A DNA stretch of 64,000 nt from Dendrophyllia cribrosa (Eukaryota; Cnidaria; Anthozoa; Scleractinia; Dendrophylliidae). Positions within the stretch are counted from its first letter, which is position 1, and each line of letters opens with the position of its first letter. Shown here one piece after another: positions 57,013 to 64,000 of this stretch. Below the pieces are notes generated by a model. The model was not told where the DNA came from. It worked only from the letters and a program-made list of their open reading frames with translations, and searched no databases. The translations under genes and the position numbers were made by a program. The stretch is taken from assembly GCA_024195265.1 (NCBI GenBank), contig JAJLRJ010000013.1, forward strand, positions 16,877,162 through 16,941,161, written 5' to 3'.

Positions 57013-57987
57013 CCCATAGACACCTGAACCGCCCGTACAAGACTCCACTGCTTTAAAAAATTGTAACTTTCTCAATCGTGCGAACATTGCCTTAACTAGC
57101 AGTTGTGCGCATTGACTAGAAAGTCTTTCAAATTGAGATACCCAATAAACACAAAAAAGTCAGCGATTTTTGCAGAATATCAGCGTTTGAATTTGGACAA
57201 TAACAAAAATTACCGTTTTTAACGTCATAGAAAAACAACAAAAATCATGTTTTTGCCTTTAGTTTTTTTTATTCAAATCATCGTGGCAAACCCAAAAGTC
57301 AACATTTACAGCAAAATTCAGTCCTAGTCCTAGCTTAGCAGTGAATTTTTTTGCTCTTATTCGTTGCTCGGGCCTAGCTACAGCTTCTTATACTAGTGCA
57401 TACTCACCTTGCCTCGATTTTCAACATCACCACTGCACTGCATGCTGGGAAATAAACAGATTTTTTGACAGCATCCATTCCGTCCTCCACAGCCACTCTG
57501 ACCCACCGCCGAAATTTCGCGCTTGTTGTGTTCTCCTGTGGTCGCAACTTCCAAAATATGCCGCGGTAGGTCGAGAAATTCATCCAGAGTCGAGTCCCAA
57601 AGCTACTTCGTTTCCAGGCGGCCATTTTTCCAATTCAACGAGCAACGAGCCAAATTCATAAACGAAGTACAACACCTAACTCGCTTCATTGAGAAGTGGA
57701 CTCTGAACTACCTCCAAGCTTAATGATGCTCATCAGGCAGCTACTAAAGATGAAAAATGGCTGTGAACTTACCAAAAATCGTAGATAATTCATATTGGAC
57801 CCTTTATTGCAAATCAACCTAGCAAAATGAGATCGTCACAATGACGTTTCCAGTAAACTCGAGCCTTCAGTGTTTTAGAACAGCAGCACATTCAATGGTA
57901 ACTCCAAATATGAAGTCACAAAATCCTATGGGGCGTGTGTATGCAGAAAATCACTCAAAAACGTAAAAATCCTCAGGTGTGAATGGG
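57013..57987. mobile_element. 975-bp piggyBac-like MITE with TTAA duplication
   Basis: The ends CCCATAGACACCTGA and inverted CCCATTCACACCTGA are flanked by TTAA on both sides (57,009-57,012 and 57,988-57,991). CCC...GGG ends at TTAA are the piggyBac signature. The interior has no transposase. Confidence 0.85.
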
Positions 57988-58534
57988 TTAAGTGAATTCC
58001 ACATCAAGAAAGGATTTATGTGGACTGCACACAGATGTCTCCTATCAGGAAGGAAACATTGGAGACATTTGAGCATAGGCTAAGATATGTCCACTTTTGA
58101 TGTAGTTATATCTCATGATCTGTGATTTTAAGCCTGCATTTTAAGATTAGGGACTGTACAATAGCAGGAGCTCCAAATTAATTAACATCCTACCCCCCAC
58201 CCCAATGAAAGGAACAAAATTAATTCTTACCCACCACCCTTGAACAAAGATCAAGAAACCCTATCCCAATTCACCTCTCTATCTACACAACAATAACCAC
58301 AACAATAGCAATTCATCAGGTACAAATATGGGATCATAGGGTTTCTCCCATTGCTCAGCAAGGAATAAAGATTGACCCCTTTGAGTCAACTCATGCACCC
58401 CTCCCATTGGACATTTTATATTCTCTTGTAGGATGGTTACCGCCTAGAGAAGAACACAGGAAATATCATTTTAAAGTGAAACATAAGTTAAGCTTATATA
58501 AGCAAGCTTACATCAAAACAACAACAAAAATCCC
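57988..58534. other. Non-coding stretch downstream of the RecQ-like exon
   Basis: No coding motif seen. Lies where the intron or lost remainder of the RecQ-like gene would be expected. Confidence 0.4.
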
Positions 58535-59096
58535 TCACATCGTACCAAAAAAAAAAAGGACAAGATGTGCTTCGTCTACCACGATCGTTTTCACCTTTTC
58601 TTTAAATACAGGGGTCTTCAGCAATTTAGAAACTTTCTTGTTGTCAACAAACACCTCTGGATGTGCGAATATTAGGTCGTAAGTTGAACTTCTCAGCATT
58701 TCTATCGTAACATCGAATGACACTTCATCGTTGTCATCTTCTTCGGTGGCCACACGATCCCCTTTCAGTACACACACACTTAAACCACCTTCCCTCATCT
58801 TCACTATTTGGTCGCGAATGAGGGCATTAAGCGGCGAAATAACTAGTACAGTGGACTTCTTCTCTGTGGGTTTCCCTCCAAAAGCCATGAAATCAAACAC
58901 CGGTGCCAAGAGCTGATATGTTAACGATTTGCCATATCCAGTGGGCAAAATTGCCAAAACGTTTCTATTCTCAACAACGAGACATTTTAAAACTTCATAC
59001 TGCTTCTCTTTCAATTGAAGATTGGCCAAACCTAAAATGTTCAGGCCAAAATTCAAAGCGTCATGGAACAAATCAACTTTACTTTGGTCAGCCATT
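58535..59096 (-). pseudogene. RecQ-like helicase N-terminal fragment
   Basis: ATG at 59,096, reading inward from the right TIR of the 7.0-kb element. Shows LQLKEKQYEVLKCLVVENRN (motif 0 region), Walker A ILPTGYGKSLTYQL, motif Ia-like VISPLNALIRDQI, FAHPEVF and the DEAH box VVDEAHLV, the order of RecQ-family helicases. It ends after the DEAH box in a run of T at about 58,549; motifs III-VI are absent. It may be a truncated exon or a captured fragment. RecQ-like helicases are frequent in cnidarian transposons (recollection, not tested here). Confidence 0.78.
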
Positions 59097-59286
59097 TTGG
59101 ATTTGCTCTGAGCCTGCGCAGAATGACCGGAAGTCCGCGAATCGCGGACTCGAAATTGGAACATGCCAGAGTTCGTGATCCCTGGCGCAGACCAGAAGGA
59201 TCGCGGGCTCTGGGGACGAGAATGCACGACACGTCATGAATGCGGCAATTGCAGTCTCATCTTATTTTGAGAAATAAAGGGCAATA

Positions 59287-60632
59287 CTTCGACAGGTATA
59301 TATATATATATTTAGTATATACTAAAACAGTGGATAACGTTTTATTCACATCCAAGCAGCGCGCGTAATTAGGAGGCAAAATTGTTTCCCTGTTTTTTCA
59401 CCGTAACAACAAGTAAAAAAATTGTACAAATAAACGAAGAAGCTGTTCTTGCTAACACAAAGAAGGCAACGAAAATCGATTTAGCAGTATTTACAGGTGC
59501 CGTTTTATTTTTTAACGCAAATTGATTCCTATTTGATTGAGTCCACGACGGTATTTGAACCCATGACCTTTCGTAGACGGTCGGATGCTCTAACCACTAT
59601 TCATTTACCTGGTTCATATGTGACACGCTTGTGACAAAATGAATACAGTTACTTAAATTTCATACTTGCAAAATGGATAAAAAAAATAGAAATACAGTTG
59701 AACCTCGGTATTTCGAAACCTCAGGGGAAACGAAAAATAATTCAAAATAGCAGGGGTTCGAAATAACCAGGTCAGTGCTTTTAAAAAATACAATAATTAA
59801 CATGATCATGATTTATTATATGGCTGAACTAGTCCACGATGAAAAGGAGCATTCTGCTATACGGACTGCTAAGATGGACCGCTCACGAACTCATTTCGCC
59901 GAATTCCTTTTATGAAACATTGAACAAAAGAAAACGGTTTTTTATTAACTAGAAACATTTTTCCTTTTTTTATTTTTTTTTATTTGATGGGAAACTTTAA
60001 CATTGATTAAACACTAATTACACTAGTTTAACACTGATTACACTAATTACAACATTAACACTAGAAATATATTTCCAAATGCTACAGTACATTTTTCCTT
60101 TTGTCTGGCGGACAATTTTGGTTAAAGTTTTCACAAAGTTGCCTGAAAAATGCAAGAATATGCTTAACTTTGGCGCGCATGCGATAGCCAAGAATGGTTA
60201 CATTAATTAATTAGTAAAGTTTTAAAAAACCCATTATTAATAATAAATACTTTATTAAACTAGCCTGTTTGGTTCGTACTGGAAAAATATTGGTCTCGAA
60301 CTCGAATATTTTCCAGAACGGACCGCATGCTAGTTCAATAATCTATATAATGACTTGCATCTTATACAATTGTTATTTCAAGAAATTTGTAATAGTGTAC
60401 CAGTGGCGGATCAAGACCTTTTAATAAGGTGGAGACCCGAAAATTTAAAATCACGCGGGATTGGAATAGAAATGTTTAGGAACAAATTCGATGATGCTAT
60501 TTCCGTAACAACCAAACTTGGCAAGCGAGATCTTTCTGGTGATGGGATCCATTTCTGAATATGAAGCAATTTGAACATGGATGCACGATTAGTTTTATTG
60601 TTATCATCATTCTAAACTGTTTCAATTTTTAG
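59287..60632. other. Presumed intron of the ATPase gene, AT-rich
   Basis: Bounded by a GTATAT donor after 59,286 and a TTTTTAG acceptor at 60,632. Contains a (TA)n run at about 59,299 and a tRNA-like sequence. An open frame at 60,355-60,558 has no motif I know; it could be an additional exon. Confidence 0.4.
59540..59612 (-). tRNA. tRNA-like sequence, probably a tRNA-derived SINE head
   Basis: On the minus strand an A-box-like TAGTGGTTAGAGCATCCGAC is followed about 30 bases later by a B-box GGTTCAAATACC. The D-arm and T-arm are recognisable, but the acceptor ends do not pair, so a functional tRNA is unlikely. It is better read as the head of a tRNA-derived SINE or a tRNA pseudogene. Confidence 0.5.
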
Positions 60633-61066
60633 GCAGCATCACTGGGAGAGATCCAAAGCAAGAGCATGGTCACTGAAGAAGATATTAAAGAATCGATCCT
60701 ACGGCACAGTGGTTATGTAGTAACTCCCAGGAGGATCTATCGGAAATTCAGTTCACGGATCAGGCCTGATGGTCCTGCCATACAGGCGCAAATGAGGCAG
60801 TTGGAGGAACTGGGCCTCGGAAAAGTAAAAAAGATAGAACAGTTCTGTTCTACAAGGCCATACCGACATCGGTCGAAGCCGAACAACTTGCTGTGCTCTG
60901 CAGGATTACACCTGATGAGTACAAGGAAGCCCTTCTTCGCAAGGATGCAGGTCTGACGGACCTGCAACAAATCACAGCGGAGGAAAACCATCCGGAACTT
61001 GAGGTGTACACTGCATACTGAGATGCGAATGCCCGATGGTCGTTAATTGTTATTTCTTAAGGTGGA

Positions 61067-61201
61067 GTGAGAGTTTTGAAAGCAAAAATTCGACAACATA
61101 TGATGATAGTTATATTTTACATCATATATCATCATCACGGTGTAGTATAGCAAAATTCGAAGACCGCCTTCTGCTCGAATTTTTGTTTTCAAAACTCTCA
61201 C
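61067..61201. mobile_element. 135-bp fold-back MITE
   Basis: Arms GTGAGAGTTTTGAAAGCAAA (left) and inverted GTGAGAGTTTTGAAAACAAA (right), continuing AAATTCGA, around a short AT-rich centre. It lies between the ATPase stop and the right TIR of the large element. Confidence 0.85.
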
Positions 61202-61214
61202 CCCAGCGCTAAAA

Positions 61215-62563
61215 AAAACTACATCGATTATTTCAGTGCATTTTTACATTAACCTTGCAATTTTTAATTAAGGGAAAAACATACGTAGTTTTTGAAGATT
61301 TTAATATGAAAATAATCGTTCCTGTTTTGCTTCCACGCGAAAAGAAAAAATGACTATTTTTGAACAGTGAATTGTCACTGTATTTCTCACTGTTTTGCTC
61401 TTCGAGAGCAAGTAAGTTACTGTTGGCGCAGTGATGCGAATACTGCATACCGAGATGTAACTAGTTGTGTTAATTTTTATTTCTTAGTTTTCTGATGAAC
61501 AATCCGTATTAAGTGATTATTTCAATGCATTTTTACCTTAGCCTTGCAATTTTCAATTAAGGGAAAAAAATACGTAGTTTTGGAACCCTAGAAAACGAAG
61601 ATTTTAATATGAAAATAATCGTTCCTGTTTTGCTTCCACGCGAAAAGAAAAATGACTATTTTTGAACAGTGAATTGTCACTGTATTTCTCACTGTTTTGC
61701 TTTTCGAGTACTGCATACCGAGATGTAACTAGTTGTGTTAATTTTTATTTCTTAGTTTTCTGATGAACAATCCGTATTTAGTGATTATTTCAATGCATTT
61801 TTACCTTAACCTTGCAAGTTTGAATTAAGGTAAAAAACAATACCTAGTTTTTGATCCCTAGAAAACGAAGATTTTAAGTTCCTGTTTTGTTTCCACGCGA
61901 AAAGAGATTTTAGTGAACCGTGAATTATCATTGATAGTGATTGCATTTCTCACTGTTTTGCTGCTAGAGAGCAAATAATTAACTGTTGGCACAGTTAGAC
62001 TGGTTACTGAATGCAAGTCTATTTCGTAAAATAATGTTGTTGCATTATAACAATTGTTTGTGATTAATAAATGCATGAACAGTTTGAAGAGTTGACCTAA
62101 TTGTTTGCAGCCGAAATACGTTTTTCTATATTGAATAAGGTGAACGGTTTTTCAACTGTATCTCGTTTGAATCTCCCGGGCTTCGCCGCGAAACACATTG
62201 CGCTCCAACAAAACCGGCAGACCCAGGGACCCAAAGACCCAGAGACCCAAAGACCTAGGGACACAGGAACCCAGAAACCCAGAAACCCAGGGACCCAGAG
62301 ACCCAAAGACCCAGAGACCCAAAGACCCAGAGACCCAAAGACCCAAAGACCCAGGGACCCAAAGACCTAGGGACCCAGAGACCCAGAGACCAAGGAAACC
62401 AGAGACCCAGGAACCCAGAGACCCAGGAACCCAGAGACCCAGGGACCCAATGACCTGGAGACCCAGGAACCCCGATACCCAATTCTAGGCACCAAAAGGA
62501 ACTCTAAGAACAGTTCGGTTATAGTTGCGTAAATTTCAGTTGTTGATATCCCGAGAAAGCGCC
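61215..62563 (-). repeat. Right inverted terminal repeat of the large element
   Basis: Reverse complement of 45,153-46,285, with the same 8-bp minisatellite (62,220-62,480, ACCCAGGG type). It is longer because a block of about 250 bp (AATGCATTTTTACC ... GAGATGTAACTAG) is repeated two to three times at 61,240-61,860 where the left arm has two diverged copies. Sequence between the arms is otherwise well conserved. Confidence 0.85.
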
Positions 62564-63150
62564 AGAAGATTCTACACTGCTGACGCGATTTGTGCAAATG
62601 TAAGATATGGACCTTCAAGTTTTATTTACACTTTCGTCGAATGTGCATTGTATGCTTTTGCTTTATACATGGAATTGCCATTTGATGGAGTTTTTTAAAA
62701 GCGGAAGAAAATAATCGGTGTTTCAAGAAAAGAAGTTTTCACCAGGAGTTCTGAACTGAAATGTGTCCGTTGGACGTACTTGTCCAAGTGAAATGTTTTC
62801 ATGGGTTTGTTGCAAATTGTGTAGCCAGTAAATCTTTTATTAAAAATTTAAATATTTAAATATTTTAGCATTTATCTATTTATTTCAGAATTTTATTACT
62901 AGTACATTCGTAGGATAATTTGTACTATAATCAGTATAGTGTTTAGGAGGATTTCAGCATTTTATAATAATTTTTATACTGTTACATTTTTAGGATAACT
63001 TGTGTCATTATTATTAATAGTGTCCCCAATTAGTCCATAATAGGGCTAAACAAACTGACACTTAAATTAAGTTCTTACCTTAAAGTTCTTACCTTACCCA
63101 GGAATTCTGTTATGATTATTATATATAACCATTGAACAGAAGTAACACAG
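62564..63150. other. AT-rich right flank of the large element
   Basis: No coding sequence. Contains two diverged copies of a TAGGATAA(T/C)TTGT motif about 75 bp apart near 62,910-63,000. Confidence 0.4.
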
Positions 63151-63154
63151 AATC

Positions 63155-63535
63155 ACGAGAAAATGTTGGCAATAATTCTGGCGGAATTCTGGTGGAATAC
63201 CAGAGTAATACCGGCAATGATTCCGGCGGAATTCCAGCTGGAATTCCGGTGGAATGCCGGCAATAATTCCGGCGGTATTCCGGTGGAATGCTGGCAAAAA
63301 TCCCGGCGGAATTCCGGCAATAATTCCGGCAGAATTCCAGCTGGAGTAGTCCGGAATACCGGCGGAATGCCGGCAATAATTCCGGTGGATTCTGGTGGAA
63401 TGCCGGCAACAATACCGACGGAATTCCAGCTGGAGTAGTCCGGAATTCCAGCGGATTCCACCTGAAATCCCCCTGGAATTCCAGACAAGTCCGGGCCGGA
63501 ATTCCATCGGTATTCCGCCAGAATTCCAGGTATAT
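63155..63535. repeat. Minisatellite of GGAATTCC-rich units
   Basis: A dense array of short units such as ATTCCGGCGGAATTCCAG and GGAATGCCGGCAATAATTCC, about 25-50 bp, many of them self-complementary. Because it is partly palindromic it stays open in several frames on both strands; these are not genes. Confidence 0.85.
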
Positions 63536-64000
63536 TTTTACTAGGGATATCACAGGAAATTTACAGGTATCTTACTCAAGCAATACTCCAAGCTTGGAAT
63601 AACATTGGCATATTTATTGCTTTGACTAAGCCATACCATTAGTGTCAATCATTACCCTAGTGATGATGGATAATTGTCAAATGATGTACGTGTCAGTATT
63701 TTATTCAATCAGATCTGTATTAGATTTTAGTCATAATCTTGCGTTGAACTGTTCGAACTGCTTGTTTTTGTTCTTAATTCTTAATTCAATCTTAATTCTT
63801 GTGCTTCCGACCTTTCACCTTAGTTAAGCTTGTTCAGAGAGCGACGCTGTTAGGCTCAGCCTATCTATATATACTGATTTCCATGCTCCTTTTAATTGTG
63901 CGTTTCTGTTTCTGTGTAACAGATTTTCTGTTGTTGAGTTTCTTTTTCTTGGTATCTCTGTAACTTGTACTTGGCAATGTAAACTTTCTGCGCAGCTGCT
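63536..64000. other. Window end, no gene recognised
   Basis: Non-repetitive AT-rich sequence. No exon, RNA gene or transposon end is seen before the window stops. Confidence 0.45.

Larger units (their letters stand above)
52206..59224. mobile_element. 7.0-kb DNA transposon with 66-bp TIRs and 9-bp target duplication
   Basis: TIRs begin CATTCTCGTCCCCAGAGCCC at both ends and match over about 66 bp with two differences. CACGACACG flanks both sides (52,197-52,205 and 59,225-59,233); removing one copy and the insert rejoins the ATPase codons in frame. A ZAD-like gene starts 125 bp inside the left end and a RecQ-like gene 128 bp inside the right end, both reading inward. Five smaller elements are nested inside. 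A 9-bp duplication is seen with Mutator-like elements, but no MULE transposase is visible. Confidence 0.85.
51279..61021 (+). pseudogene. P-loop ATPase resembling DUF3987 primase/helicase proteins, interrupted by a 7-kb transposon
   Basis: Coding parts: 51,279 (or ATG 51,352) to 52,205, then 59,234-59,286, then 60,633-61,021. The first part has NDWLSILAKAKGTCKEF, Walker A GGPSTGKT (51,604-51,627), a Walker B-like AISAIDECLDWF, and after a deletion with frameshift near 51,830 the NDNGLLDRFLICIP block. These follow the DUF3987 pattern of helicase-type ATPases. The frame resumes in phase after the insertion (VMNAAIAVSSYFEK), with a TAA shortly after. A last exon (acceptor at 60,632) gives a possible winged helix (ILRHSGYVVTPRRIYRKF) and, after a one-base shift near 60,825, ITPDEYKEALLRKDAGLTDL to a stop near 61,021. 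It is divergent from the transposase and probably acts with it in mobilising the element. Confidence 0.65.
45153..62563. mobile_element. 17.4-kb DNA transposon-like element with long TIRs, OTU-CXC transposase and ATPase genes
   Basis: Outer ends GGCGCTTTCTCGG (45,153) and its reverse complement (62,551-62,563) start inverted repeats that extend inward to about 46,285 and 61,215. Two genes diverge from the centre: the DDE-OTU-CXC protein on the minus strand (50,929-46,393) and the P-loop ATPase on the plus strand (51,279-61,021). Both end just before the inner edge of a TIR. A 7.0-kb element and a 135-bp MITE are nested inside, so the ancestral size was near 10.3 kb. No clear target duplication was found. 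The family is unknown to me. It is inactive here because both genes carry lesions. Confidence 0.7.

Noticed and set aside
60355..60558. Plus-strand frame that could be an extra exon of the ATPase
   Set aside because: No convincing acceptor and no match to the expected family text; left as intron.
63094..63553. Several overlapping open frames on both strands
   Set aside because: Product of a palindromic GGAATTCC-type minisatellite with no stop codons in its unit.
1..64000. CRISPR arrays, prokaryotic operons, rRNA genes
   Set aside because: The tandem arrays lack the spacer/repeat pattern, genes have spliceosomal introns, and no rRNA sequence was recognised.

Overview
This window is animal nuclear DNA, most likely from an anthozoan cnidarian such as a stony coral or sea anemone. 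The evidence is AT-rich sequence, GT-AG introns with consistent phases, and a mix of element families that are common in cnidarian genomes: BEL/Pao, Ty3/gypsy, DIRS-like, L1/Tx1-like LINE, hAT, tnp2/CACTA-like and piggyBac-like MITEs. The taxon is an inference; nothing here identifies a species. There is no operon, rRNA array, CRISPR array or bacterial-style gene.

1-5,330: two decayed retrotransposon pol regions. The Ty3/gypsy copy is split by a 1.67-kb inverted-repeat transposon that itself holds a nested MITE and a 51-bp minisatellite. A BEL/Pao copy follows. 6,970-9,570: four phase-1 exons of a tnp2-like transposase gene. 9,957-11,240 (minus) and 19,654-20,165 (plus): complementary halves of one transposase-like gene, possibly parted by an inversion. 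15,054-18,419 (minus): the best intact gene, a five-exon SAM-domain gene of 450 codons, with a degenerate partial copy of its SAM exon at 14.1-14.6 kb. It is head-to-head with an isolated first exon (18,627-18,795) whose phase fits the tnp2-like exons located about 11 kb upstream of it.

21,647-31,170: a small unrecognised gene, a 122-bp perfect hairpin, then a PHD plus FLYWCH gene whose first intron received a 5.7-kb BEL/Pao LTR element. Inside that element the zinc-knuckle/protease segment is inverted relative to gag and pol. 33,600-38,580: a nearly full-length L1/Tx1-like LINE on the minus strand. 38.6-44.7 kb: a MITE-like element built of 94-bp hairpin units, a hAT remnant, a 1.07-kb MITE and a DIRS-like RT remnant.

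45,153-62,563: the most interesting region, a 17.4-kb structure with 1.1-1.35-kb inverted terminal repeats. Two genes diverge from its centre. On the minus strand is a two-exon protein of about 1,014 codons joining a DDE-type transposase-like region, an OTU cysteine-protease domain and a CXC cysteine cluster. On the plus strand is a P-loop ATPase resembling DUF3987 primase/helicase proteins, with a possible winged helix at its C-terminus. The ATPase gene is interrupted by a 7.0-kb element with a 9-bp target duplication that carries a ZAD-like zinc-finger gene and a RecQ-like helicase start, and is loaded with smaller MITEs. I read the whole as a decayed, large DNA transposon that encodes its own OTU protease and ATPase, with a second transposon nested inside it.
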